A stretch of 64,000 nucleotides of DNA from Chelatococcus asaccharovorans (lineage in GTDB: Bacteria > Pseudomonadota > Alphaproteobacteria > Rhizobiales > Beijerinckiaceae). Below the pieces are notes generated by a model. That model did not search any database. It saw only the letters and a program-made list of their open reading frames with translations, and had not been told where the DNA came from. Location: assembly GCF_003201475.1 (NCBI RefSeq), contig NZ_QJJK01000006.1, forward strand, positions 372,001 through 436,000. The letters run 5' to 3'. The translations under genes and the position numbers were made by a program. Shown one piece after another: positions 8,237 to 16,012 of this stretch (positions are counted from its first letter, which is position 1; every line of letters starts with the position of its first letter).

Positions 8237-8568
8237 CCTGTGGGCAGCGTCGCGGCGGCCTGGGGTAACAGGGCGATCGCGAGGCCGCTGGTCCGGACGG
8301 CCGACATCCTATCCGGACCGGCGATACGCCGTTCCGGGACGCCCGAGCAAGTCCGTCGCAAGCGGATAGGCTCAGATCGAAAATAGAAGAGCAAATTCAA
8401 CGACCTGGATAGCTTTAGCCAATTCAATCCAAGCCGCATTTGCTCACGTGAACCGCCATTCCGCGTCGACGACGCGCATCACCGTCCCGCCGTCAGTTCC
8501 GGGAACAGAGGTCGATGCGATCGAGCCGTGGATATGGTACTGATATCATCGCCGCTGATGAATGAGCG
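8237..8568. other. Intergenic region between convergent carboxypeptidase and J-domain genes
   Basis: No coding potential seen. It holds one perfect 8-bp hairpin GGTCCGGA / TCCGGACC (8290-8297 and 8312-8319) without a T run, and a half copy of the small repeat (AGCAAGTCCG, 8347-8356). Confidence 0.5.
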
Positions 8569-9303
8569 CTAGTTATGACGGTTCAGCAGGACATCCTTGG
8601 CCTGGTTCACACGGGACGCGAGATACGTCGAGCCCCCCTGGTCGGGATGCAGTTTCTTCATCAGGGCCCGGTGCGCACTTCGGATCTCGTCCTCACGCGC
8701 GCCAGCAGCAAGACCCAGTATCTGAAGCGCCTCTTCCTGCGTCATCGCGCGGTCTCCGCCGCCGCGCCGCGCGTGAAGGTCCGCCTGAGCGTATTCACGC
8801 CAGGTGGGAAATCGGCGATCCAGATAAGCCTCTAGGAGGCGCGCGCCCTCCGGGTCCGAACCTAGCGCGGAAGCCCGCAGCGCGACCAGGTCCTCCTGCG
8901 CGAAGCTGCCGAGGTCGCGGCCGGCATGAGGTCCGCTGACGACCTGCCCGGTGAGATCGCCGGTGTCGTGATCCAGCTCCATCGCGACCATGACCGACCG
9001 GACCGAGGACCGCCGCCCGGGCTGCGGCTTGGCACCTCCCCCCTGCCTTCCGGGCCAGTAGGCGCCGAGATTGCCGGGCAGGTAGAACGCTCCGCCATTG
9101 AACATCCACCAGCCGAGCCCGGCCAGCGGCAGCGCCATGTCGAAACGCCCGCGCAACAAGAGGAGAGCCGCGACACCCATCACGGCGACGCCGCCCGCGC
9201 GCCGCAGCAGCTTGGCAAGTGCCTTGGGATCGGCCTTCGCATAGTTCCGCCCAAGCCACCAGAAAAAGAGCAACGCGAGGCAGCCCGCCGCCAGAAAGAT
9301 CAT
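8569..9303 (-). CDS. Membrane-anchored J-domain protein
   Basis: 244 residues: N-terminal membrane helix (about 1-17), a second hydrophobic segment (about 35-66), a central soluble part with MELDHDTGDLTGQV and a C-terminal J-domain (187-244) with HPD at 219-221 (MKKLHPDQGG). The terminal J-domain on a membrane anchor resembles the mitochondrial Tim14/Pam18 layout, common in alphaproteobacteria. It should stimulate a DnaK-type chaperone at the inner membrane. Its ATG overlaps the stop of the upstream VWA gene by 4 nt, so the two are translationally coupled. Confidence 0.9.
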   Translation of the reverse strand: MIFLAAGCLALLFFWWLGRNYAKADPKALAKLLRRAGGVAVMGVAALLLLRGRFDMALPLAGLGWWMFNGGAFYLPGNLGAYWPGRQGGGAKPQPGRRSSVRSVMVAMELDHDTGDLTGQVVSGPHAGRDLGSFAQEDLVALRASALGSDPEGARLLEAYLDRRFPTWREYAQADLHARRGGGDRAMTQEEALQILGLAAGAREDEIRSAHRALMKKLHPDQGGSTYLASRVNQAKDVLLNRHN

Positions 9304-10052
9304 CGCGCGCCCCCAAGCGTCACGAGCAGTCGCCGCGCTGTCGGCTCGTCACCGGCCAGGCGCGTCAGGCCTGCGACACCATCGCTGGCATAGGCAGCGG
9401 CCGCACGCAGCAGGCCGGCCAGCGACTGCGGAGCACGCAGGTCGAAGCGTTCGTGGACCCCGCCGGTCAGCCGTGCGATTTCCCCAAAGGCCTGGCCCGC
9501 GACAGGGTCCTGCCCCTCTTGGAAAAGGAATGCCTTGACCCCGAGCAATCCGAGCTTGCCCGCGGATTGACAGAGCGCGTCGATATTCTCCTCCATGGCG
9601 TCTCCAACGAAAACCAATGCGCCGACCCGCGCTTTTGCGGCCTGAGCGGCGGTATGATCGAGCACACGCTCGATCTGCGTCTGGCCACCGCGACAGTCGA
9701 TCCGCTCCATGAGGCCTTTCAACGCCGCGGCATTCGCAAGCCATTGCGAGGCACGACACTCGTTGAGGCCGCGGAAATAGACGAGCTGGATGGAGAGACC
9801 ACCTTGCGCCGCGGTCACGTCGAACATCTCGGCTTGCAGGCGACAGGCAATGTCCCATGTCGGCTGACGGCTCAGCGTCGCATCGAGCGCGAAGATAAGC
9901 CGCCCCCTGCCCGACGTTCCCGTGACGGCATTCGCCTGCGACAGGAAAAGATCGACATCAGCCGCCCGGCTGGCGACCGGCGGCTTGCCCTTCCCCGTGA
10001 TCGACTTGTCCGAAATGCTCGCCTCCCTCGCGTGACGGAGCTTCTCCTCCAC
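9300..10052 (-). CDS. VWA domain-containing protein
   Basis: 250 residues with no signal peptide, so probably cytoplasmic. The MIDAS-like motif D57-x-T59-x-S61 (FALDATLSRQ) opens a von Willebrand A fold; FVGDAMEEN near residue 150 fits a later MIDAS loop. VWA domains bind partner proteins through a metal ion. The 4-nt ATGA overlap with the downstream J-domain gene suggests a stoichiometric pair. The partner and process are unknown. Confidence 0.85.
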   Translation of the reverse strand: MEEKLRHAREASISDKSITGKGKPPVASRAADVDLFLSQANAVTGTSGRGRLIFALDATLSRQPTWDIACRLQAEMFDVTAAQGGLSIQLVYFRGLNECRASQWLANAAALKGLMERIDCRGGQTQIERVLDHTAAQAAKARVGALVFVGDAMEENIDALCQSAGKLGLLGVKAFLFQEGQDPVAGQAFGEIARLTGGVHERFDLRAPQSLAGLLRAAAAYASDGVAGLTRLAGDEPTARRLLVTLGGAR

Positions 10053-10185
10053 TATATCGGGAGATCAACCACCCTATGCACGGGCATGCCGGGATTCGCC
10101 CGCGCAGCGCAACGGAGGGTCCTGACATCGCCCATGCGGAAGGCTGGCTGTCGTTTGGCCATCTGAGAGGCGTCGCACCGCGGCT

Positions 10186-10509
10186 TCAGCGTGCATAGGC
10201 GCCTTCAGCCCTCACCCGGCCGTTGATACGGATCTCCGTATCGCCAAATTTCAGGGCGTTGCTCTTGCGCGTCACCGCGTCTGACGAGGGCCGCGGGCCA
10301 CTGCCGAGGGCGGTCTCACAATCCTGCGAGGGCCGTGCCGTCCGCCCGGCCGCATTGTCTGCCGCCCGCGCAGGCTGGGACCGATCGGCCGCCGAACGGG
10401 GCTTGGCGGCAACGCCAGGCAAGCCTTCCGACCCGATACAGGGCGCCGCCAGGGCCGGCAGGGCCGTGAGGCACGCGGTCAGGACGACGACGGCGAGGCG
10501 AGACACCAT
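10186..10509 (-). CDS. Hypothetical secreted protein
   Basis: 107 residues with a convincing signal peptide (MVSRLAVVVLTACLTALPALA, cleavage near residue 21-22) followed by a low-complexity Ala/Arg/Ser segment and two cysteines that could pair (about Cys24 and Cys63). The end reads NALKFGDTEIRINGRVRAEGAYAR, which resembles a short porin-like or outer-membrane strand, but no domain is recognised. Codon use is like the neighbours. Function unknown. Confidence 0.5.
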   Translation of the reverse strand: MVSRLAVVVLTACLTALPALAAPCIGSEGLPGVAAKPRSAADRSQPARAADNAAGRTARPSQDCETALGSGPRPSSDAVTRKSNALKFGDTEIRINGRVRAEGAYAR

Positions 10510-10638
10510 GACGCGGACTCCGAAGCGACATTTGGGAAACCTAATGCATCCCGCGGAAAAGTGTACGCAAATTCGCTCGCGCGGAGAAGATGAGGGACGG
10601 CCTCTGGCAGATAAGAGCCCCTTGCCCGGCTCATGGCA

Positions 10639-10727
10639 ACACGGCTGAAGCCGTGTCGCCCATCAGGAAAGCGCCAAGTCGGCAACACCCGACTTGGCCG
10701 GCGCCGACCTCTCCCTCAGGGAGAGGT
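10639..10727. repeat. Three adjacent perfect hairpins (REP-like cluster)
   Basis: Consecutive palindromes: ACACGGCT/AGCCGTGT (10639-10656), GCCAAGTCGG with matching arm (10673-10698, 6-nt loop) and ACCTCTCCC/GGGAGAGGT (about 10708-10728, 3-nt loop). It lies in the gap before the DUF1489 stop codon. None has a T tail, so an extragenic palindromic repeat is likelier than terminators. Confidence 0.6.
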
Positions 10728-10744
10728 GATCCGCTCAGCCACGC

Positions 10745-11182
10745 TCAGAGCAATCCGAGCGCGGCGAGTTCACGCCGCATCGGCTCCGGCATTGCATCGA
10801 TCGCGGCGGCTCCGCCCGCGAGATCATCAGGGGCATCCTTGGCGGCGAGATAGCGCCAGCCCTGGAAGGGGCGCATGGGTCGCGGCCGAACGCGAATGAG
10901 CGTGGGCTCGAGGACGAGCGCGCAGCGGCCGATTCCCTGGTCATCGGTGAAGACACGCAGATCGGTCAGTTTCTGCCGGCAGGAAACCTGTCCCTTGATC
11001 ACCCAATAGAGCGATCCGCCATCCAGCAGTTCATCCACGCGCTTCGGCGCCATGCGTGTGACGTGAAGCTGCTCGACGGGCTGGCCGAGCCGCTCTTTCT
11101 CCGCAAGACGCCTGGCAATCCAGTCCTCGAGGTCCTGGATCGTCTCCACGCCGACACAAAGCTTGATCAGATTGAGCGCCAT
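10745..11182 (-). CDS. DUF1489 family protein
   Basis: 145 residues starting MALNLIKLCVGVETIQDLEDWI and containing the family blocks HVTRMAPKRVDELLDGGSLYWVIKG and PRPMRPFQGWRYL. DUF1489 is a conserved alphaproteobacterial family with no established function. The start at 11182 is fixed by the conserved MALNLIKL; the frame stays open further upstream but without similarity. Single gene, next to but separate from the methyltransferase gene on the same strand. Confidence 0.85.
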   Translation of the reverse strand: MALNLIKLCVGVETIQDLEDWIARRLAEKERLGQPVEQLHVTRMAPKRVDELLDGGSLYWVIKGQVSCRQKLTDLRVFTDDQGIGRCALVLEPTLIRVRPRPMRPFQGWRYLAAKDAPDDLAGGAAAIDAMPEPMRRELAALGLL

Positions 11183-11261
11183 GATCCCATTGTCATGAAG
11201 GCGCGCCGCGACACAATCCGGGCGAGGCCGACGCCGGTGGATAAATCCGGCCGAGCTTGTC

Positions 11262-12137
11262 CTATTCTGGCGACGTTGCCGGCGAACTGATCTCGTCGCT
11301 GGAGAGCCACCACCCGTCGCCTTCCAAAAGGCAGGTTGCCGGCTCGAGCGGCTTGCCAGCCACCAGCGAACGAGCCCGCGCGAGGCGCCCGTCGGTCCAG
11401 GCCGCGGCAATGTGCGGGCTCGCAATGTCGTCATGCCCGCCGACGAGGGGAATGAATTGCACCGGCCCGAGGCAGCGCGCTCCGAAGACCTGCGGATCCG
11501 GGGTCCGCATGAGGAGCAGCATCACGCCGGTTCCATCATCGCCGGTCAGCGGAAAGATCAGGCGCCCCGCCGATGTGAGCGCATCGAGCCACCGCCGTTG
11601 CGGGCCACCGGCACCGGCGTTGACATAGATCGCGTCGGCCGGCGGCAGCACGGGCTGCTCCGTCTCATTGTGGAGGACGACATTCTCCCGCTCGGCGAGA
11701 TTGGCCCTCGCGAGCGCAGCGAGGCGCGGCTCGATCTCATAGGCATGGACGTGGCCGGCAGGTCCCACGAGCTCCGCCAGGATCGCGGTGTAATAGCCCG
11801 TGCCGGCGCCGATATGGAGGACGGTCTCCCCCCGCCTCAAGCCGAGCCGGGCGATCGCCGCCGCATGCAGGGACGGTTGCCCGTTGTTGAGCCGCTGCAA
11901 GGGCTCCAGCGCAACAAGGACGTCCCGGTAGATGCGAGCGGGATCGGCGTCCGGCGTCCGGATGTAGCCATCGGCCGAGCGAATGAGCCAAGGTCCCGGG
12001 CCCAGGAAGCGTTCGCGCGGGACGGTGGCGAAGGCGGCAACGACCCGCGGATCAGGCGGGCGCGTCCGGCTGGAGACACGCTCCGCATAATCACGGCGGA
12101 TCTGATCAAGACGTTCGGACGGACTTGATTGCCCCAT
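11262..12137 (-). CDS. PCMT-like (protein-L-isoaspartate O-methyltransferase family) methyltransferase
   Basis: 291 residues. PERFLGPGPW and NNGQPSLHA (84-92) correspond to the PCMT N-terminal and S-Q-P regions, and VLHIGAGTGYYTAILAELVG (106-125) is the SAM-binding motif I. The protein is longer than the standard pcm product (about 210 residues), with a C-terminal extension (LVGGHDDIASPHIAAAWTDG and after). The canonical active-site S/T-x-S-Q-P is altered to N-N-G-Q-P, so true isoaspartyl repair is doubtful; a related O-methyltransferase is possible. Confidence 0.8.
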   Translation of the reverse strand: MGQSSPSERLDQIRRDYAERVSSRTRPPDPRVVAAFATVPRERFLGPGPWLIRSADGYIRTPDADPARIYRDVLVALEPLQRLNNGQPSLHAAAIARLGLRRGETVLHIGAGTGYYTAILAELVGPAGHVHAYEIEPRLAALARANLAERENVVLHNETEQPVLPPADAIYVNAGAGGPQRRWLDALTSAGRLIFPLTGDDGTGVMLLLMRTPDPQVFGARCLGPVQFIPLVGGHDDIASPHIAAAWTDGRLARARSLVAGKPLEPATCLLEGDGWWLSSDEISSPATSPE

Positions 12138-12325
12138 GGCACAGCCTTCGACAGCGATTAGCCCAGGCCGAACCGGAACCCGGTCCGGAGAGGTCCGCGC
12201 AAGGTCGTCGGACCATCAGGGCAAGGCGCCGAGACATCCCGGCGTCATTCGCCCCGACCCGCGAAATTCACCAGGGCGTGCCTCACCCGGTCGCGTTGCG
12301 CCGGGCCAGACGCGCCGTGGAGGGC

Positions 12326-12673
12326 TCAGCGGGCGGCCACGACCATGATCTCGACCAGCACGTCAGGGGACGCGAGCTTGGCCTCGACAGTGGCGCGTGC
12401 CGGCGTGTGGCCCTGGGGCACCCACGCGTCCCATTCCTTGTTCATATCCGCGAAATACCGGATATCGGACAGCCAGATATTGGCCTTCAGGATCTTGGTC
12501 TTGTCGGAGCCCGCCTTGGCAAGCGACTCGTCGATGGCCGCCAGGATCTGCCGCGTCTGCCCAGCCGCGTCCTGGCTGCGATCTTCCGCCACTTCACCCG
12601 CGAGGAACACAAGATTTCCATAAGCGACGGCTTCGCTCATGCGCGGGCCAACACCAAAACGCTCAATCGACAT
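12326..12673 (-). CDS. RidA family (YjgF/YER057c/UK114) protein
   Basis: 115 residues. RidA proteins hydrolyse reactive enamine/imine intermediates from pyridoxal-phosphate enzymes. The key Arg in TPARATVEA (about Arg93) and Glu in DVLVEIMVVAA (about Glu109) are present. Two tandem ATG codons exist (12676 and 12673); GAGGAG lies 3 nt from the first and 6 nt from the second, so the second is used. It lies just downstream of the SDR gene on the same strand (about 130 nt apart). Confidence 0.93.
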   Translation of the reverse strand: MSIERFGVGPRMSEAVAYGNLVFLAGEVAEDRSQDAAGQTRQILAAIDESLAKAGSDKTKILKANIWLSDIRYFADMNKEWDAWVPQGHTPARATVEAKLASPDVLVEIMVVAAR

Positions 12674-12804
12674 CATAATCTCCTCAGATAAAGATCCAGG
12701 CCGGCGCTCACCCGGCAGTTCGACATGCGAGATGTCCGCTCGGTTGTCCAGAGCCGCACGGGCAAAAAAGCCCCCACGACGGTTATACCTGTCGGCTTGC
12801 GCCC

Positions 12805-13554
12805 TCAGCCGCGTCCGACCAGCGGCATCTTGGTCGCCATGATGGTCATGAACTGCACATTCACATCGAGCGGCAGATTGGCCATGTTGAGAACCGCCTC
12901 GCCCACATGCGCCACGTCCATGACCGGCTCGACGCGGACCGAGCCATCCGCCTGCGGCACGCCCTTGGTCATCCGCATCGCCATATCGGTGGCGGCATTG
13001 CCGATGTCGATCTGGCCGCAGGCGATATCGTACTTCCGCCCGTCGAGCGAGGTCGACTTGGTCAGGCCCGTGATCGCGTGCTTGGTCGCGGTGTAGGGCG
13101 CCGAGTTCGGGCGCGGCGCCGTCGCCGAGACGGACCCGTTGTTGATGATCCGTCCACCGCGCGGGTCCTGGTCCTTCATGATGCGGAAGGCGGCCTGGGT
13201 GCAGAGGAACGGGCCGGTCAGGTTGACGTCGACCACATCCTGCCACTGCTCGACCGTGAGTTCCTCCAGCGGTACGCCGGGAGCATTGACACCGGCATTG
13301 TTGAACAGCACGTCGAGACGGCCGAAGCGCTCCTTGACGATCTCGAACAGGGCATTCACGGAAACCGGGTCGCTGACGTCGGTCGGAACCGCCAGCAGCC
13401 GGCCGGGATTGGCCGCAAGACCGATCGTCTCGTTCAACGCCTCGATGCGCCGACCGGCGAGCGCCACGGCATAGCCGGCCCGGGCGAAAGCGAGTGTCAC
13501 CGCGCGCCCCACGCCGGAGCCTGCCCCGGTCACCAGCGCTACCTTGTTTGTCAT
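12805..13554 (-). CDS. Short-chain dehydrogenase/reductase (SDR) family oxidoreductase
   Basis: 249 residues, classical SDR. Cofactor motif TGAGSGVG (9-16), NNAG (85-88), Asn111, catalytic Ser141 or Ser143 and Y154-x-x-x-K158. Arg36 after the second strand (AGRR) favours NADP(H). Substrate not deducible. It may be expressed with the RidA gene downstream, but the gap leaves that open. Confidence 0.93.
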   Translation of the reverse strand: MTNKVALVTGAGSGVGRAVTLAFARAGYAVALAGRRIEALNETIGLAANPGRLLAVPTDVSDPVSVNALFEIVKERFGRLDVLFNNAGVNAPGVPLEELTVEQWQDVVDVNLTGPFLCTQAAFRIMKDQDPRGGRIINNGSVSATAPRPNSAPYTATKHAITGLTKSTSLDGRKYDIACGQIDIGNAATDMAMRMTKGVPQADGSVRVEPVMDVAHVGEAVLNMANLPLDVNVQFMTIMATKMPLVGRG

Positions 13555-13629
13555 GCGTTTTCTCCCGGATCGCCTTTTCCACGCGCTATGAGCCGCATTT
13601 ATCGGACGGCCCGTAGGGAAGAAGCAAGA

Positions 13630-14367
13630 CTAGCACGCGAGCAAAGAACCAGAATCCGCCACGACCGTCGGGCCGAAATGCGCCTCGAAGGCCTGGCGCA
13701 GCACGTCGTCCACCTCGGGCATGGTGATCGGAAGGCCGAGGTCGACCAGGCTGGTGACCCCATGCTGGGTGACGCCGCAAGGCACGATGCCCGAGAAATG
13801 CCCGAGATCCGGCTCCACATTGAGGCTGATGCCGTGAAAGGTGACCCAGCGGCGCACGCGAATGCCAATCGCGGCGATCTTGTCCTCGGTCGCGATCCCC
13901 TTGTCCGGCCGTCGCACCCAGACGCCCACGCGATCCTCGCGGCGCTCGCCGCGGATGTTGAAGCCGTCGAGCGTCGCAATCAGCCATTGCTCGAGCGCCG
14001 AGACGAACAGGCGCAGATCCTGGGTGCGCTGCTTCAGGTCGAGCATCACATAGGCCACGCGCTGGCCCGGCCCGTGATAGGTATACTGCCCGCCCCGGCC
14101 GGTCTGGTGCACGGGAAAGCGGGTGGCATCGACGAGATCGGCATCATGCGCCGACGTACCCGCCGTATAGAGCGGCGGGTGCTCCAGGAGCCACACGCAT
14201 TCGCCGGCCCGGCCATCGGCGATCGCCGCGACGCGCGCCTCCATTGCCGCCATCGCGGCCTCGTAGTCCACCAGTCCCGCGCTGACGATCCATTCGACCG
14301 GCGCCCCGGCCCTCGTCCGCATCATCCTGCCCGCGAGACTGTCGCGGGTCTGTCCTGAAGTTGTCAT
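13630..14367 (-). CDS. lipB: Lipoyl(octanoyl) transferase LipB
   Basis: 245 residues. Transfers octanoyl from acyl carrier protein to lipoyl domains of 2-oxoacid dehydrogenases and the glycine cleavage H protein. Signature [20 protein letters not shown] (87-106), catalytic Lys in [19 protein letters not shown] (Lys163 region) and catalytic Cys197 in [12 protein letters not shown] are intact. The ATG at 14367 is used; a second in-frame ATG pair at 14325/14322 is possible. LipA is not in the window. Confidence 0.97.
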   Translation of the reverse strand: MTTSGQTRDSLAGRMMRTRAGAPVEWIVSAGLVDYEAAMAAMEARVAAIADGRAGECVWLLEHPPLYTAGTSAHDADLVDATRFPVHQTGRGGQYTYHGPGQRVAYVMLDLKQRTQDLRLFVSALEQWLIATLDGFNIRGERREDRVGVWVRRPDKGIATEDKIAAIGIRVRRWVTFHGISLNVEPDLGHFSGIVPCGVTQHGVTSLVDLGLPITMPEVDDVLRQAFEAHFGPTVVADSGSLLAC

Positions 14368-14753
14368 GCCATGTCTGTTCGGATTGAGGTCTGTGGACCC
14401 TGCCGCTGGGGCAGGTATCCGCTTCCCTGTTCCTGTCCTGTGCCCAAGAACCAGCTGACGCCGTGAATCGCAACGCGACCCGCACCCCGCCCAGCCATGC
14501 CCTGGCGCTTCGCCACCGCAATTTGGGACGATTCCATCAGGGCAAATTGGGCCTCGCTCAACGTTTCCACAAGCCCTGATTACAAACGAAAGCGCAGCAG
14601 AGCGAAGCCTGGCAAGGCTTTGCGGCTGATGTAGCGGGGAAGGCGCACAAGAAAGCACATGAAGTCTTCACGAAAGCGTCTTGGGGCTCTTGTAGCCTCA
14701 CAATCGATCTGTTACATCCACGCCCGCTCCGGTGATCAATCGCCGAAGCAAAT
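14368..14753. other. Intergenic region between lipB and tRNA-Leu with a possible tRNA promoter
   Basis: No convincing gene. Close to the tRNA, TTGTAG (14690-14695) and TTACAT (14712-14717) with a 16-nt spacer form a weak sigma70-like promoter that would start transcription some 30 nt before the tRNA. The lipB promoter should also lie here but no clear match is seen. Confidence 0.3.
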
Positions 14754-14839
14754 GCGGTCGTGGCGGAACTGGTAGACGCGCTACCTTGAGGTGGTAGTTC
14801 CCAAAAGGAGTGGAGGTTCGAGTCCTCTCGACCGCACCA
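14754..14839 (+). tRNA. tRNA-Leu (anticodon GAG)
   Basis: 86 nt including an encoded CCA. Acceptor arms GCGGTCG (14754-14760) and CGACCGC (14829-14835), anticodon arm CTACC-TTGAGGT-GGTAG with GAG at 14788-14790, long variable arm and T-loop GGTTCGAGTCC. The long variable arm and GAG anticodon make it a class II leucine tRNA reading CUC/CUU. Confidence 0.97.
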
Positions 14840-14847
14840 AGATCAAG

Positions 14848-14876
14848 CCCAGGCATCGCCTGGGTTTTTTCTTTTG
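14848..14876 (+). terminator. Rho-independent terminator of tRNA-Leu
   Basis: CCCAGGC (14848-14854) and GCCTGGG (14858-14864) form a perfect 7-bp stem with a 3-nt loop, followed by TTTTTTCTTTT. Confidence 0.93.
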
Positions 14877-15165
14877 TAGCCGCGTATACGACGGCACGAA
14901 CACCTTTGCGGGACCGCCACAAAGGGACCGCCACGCGCCATGTCGTGGCGAGGCCGCGCTTTTGGTTGTGTCGAGACATTTCCGCAACCTGGACCATAGC
15001 CCCGCCCCGTCGAACAGCCCTGGGGCGGCCCCAGCCGTCCCGTCGCATCGGCAAACGGCACCGCCGGACCTTTCCGACAACGCCATTGAATTGCCACATC
15101 GATTGCGTCGTCGAAGCATGGATTGCGAGACTGACCGTGTTGATGCGCGGCAAGGGATGGGCGGA

Positions 15166-15663
15166 ATGGGTTGGAAACGATTTTGCGCGCTGGCGCTATG
15201 TCTCGCCGTTGCGGCCTGCGCCGCACCACGGCCGCGCTACGCCATCGAGGAAGCCGACACGCGCGCCGCGCCGGCCGCCGCCGCGGCGATCTCGGAATTC
15301 CGGCAGAGCCAGGGCCTCGGCCCGGTCGTCGTCGACAGCCGGCTGAACGAGGCCGCGCTCGCCCAGGCCAGGGCGATGGCCGCGAGCGACACGCTCTCCC
15401 ATACGATCGCCGGTGATTTTTCCAGCCGCATGCAGGGCATGGGCTTCATCTGGGGCTACAGCGCGGAGAACCTTGGCATGGGCTACCGCGACCTCGCCGG
15501 CGCCATGCGCGGCTGGAAAGCGTCGCCCGGCCACCGTCAGAACCTCCTCCTGCCGCAGGCCACCCGCATCGGCCTCGCCCGGGGGCGCGCCGCGGGCAAG
15601 AACTACTGGGCCCTCATCCTCGCAAGCCCGGACATGACCCCGGACGGCCGCCCCAGGCTTTAG
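15166..15663 (+). CDS. CAP-domain (SCP/PR1-like) lipoprotein
   Basis: 165 residues. Lipoprotein signal MGWKRFCALALCLAVAACAA with lipobox V-A-A-C (Cys18). The CAP domain has its conserved His79 (TLSHTIAGD), Glu101 (SAENLGMGY) and His123 (SPGHRQNLL), the cavity residues of this fold. Bacterial CAP proteins act outside the cytoplasm; their activity is poorly defined. Start: an in-frame ATG at 15157 exists, but AAGGG at 15153-15157 is better placed for 15166. Read-through from tRNA-Leu is blocked by the terminator. Confidence 0.88.
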   Translation: MGWKRFCALALCLAVAACAAPRPRYAIEEADTRAAPAAAAAISEFRQSQGLGPVVVDSRLNEAALAQARAMAASDTLSHTIAGDFSSRMQGMGFIWGYSAENLGMGYRDLAGAMRGWKASPGHRQNLLLPQATRIGLARGRAAGKNYWALILASPDMTPDGRPRL

Positions 15664-15666
15664 GAG

Positions 15667-15731
15667 CCCGTCACATGCGCCCGTCACATGGGCACGTCAT
15701 ATGAGCATGTCACATGGACACGTCACATGGA
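15667..15731. repeat. Five tandem copies of a 13-bp repeat
   Basis: Units at 15667, 15680, 15693, 15706 and 15719, consensus CaCGTCACATGga, begin 4 nt after the CAP gene stop. Unit three has CGTCATATG. The array is imperfect but strictly in phase. No similarity to CRISPR spacing. Confidence 0.9.
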
Positions 15732-15812
15732 TCAGCTAACGCTTGAAAATCGTCGCGGATAGGTTCAATCGACATTCAGCATTCCCCCGCTGTCATGGCC
15801 GGGCTTGTCATC

Positions 15813-15934
15813 GAAGTCGGGCTTGCCCGACTTCAACTTGTTCAACGCGGAACTCGGCTACAGCCGAGTTCCGTTGCCATCCCGATTTATCAAGACGCCT
15901 TTCCGATCGGGATCACCGGGACAAGCCCGGTGAT
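15813..15934. repeat. Cluster of four perfect hairpins upstream of mgtE
   Basis: GAAGTCGGGC-TT-GCCCGACTTC (15813-15834), GGAACTCGGCT-AC-AGCCGAGTTCC (15849-15872), ATCCCGAT/ATCGGGAT (15879-15913) and ATCACCGGG-ACAAG-CCCGGTGAT (15912-15934). Flanking GTCAT (15792) and ATGAC (15933) are inverted. This is a composite extragenic palindrome rather than an M-box, since no M-box sequence pattern is seen. Confidence 0.8.
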
Positions 15935-16012
15935 GACGATCGTTTCACTTGGGCATCCATTGAATGTCGATTTGCTCTCGCCCCAACCGCAGCAAGATAA
16001 CCGGATCCGAGC

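Noticed and set aside
12138-12325. Additional gene between the PCMT-like and RidA genes
   Set aside because: Open frames there have Arg-rich shadow composition and no start signal.
15667-15731. CRISPR array
   Set aside because: Units are 13 bp with no spacers between them.
15740-16012. M-box magnesium riboswitch before mgtE
   Set aside because: The region is made of short DNA palindromes and lacks the long multi-helix M-box pattern.
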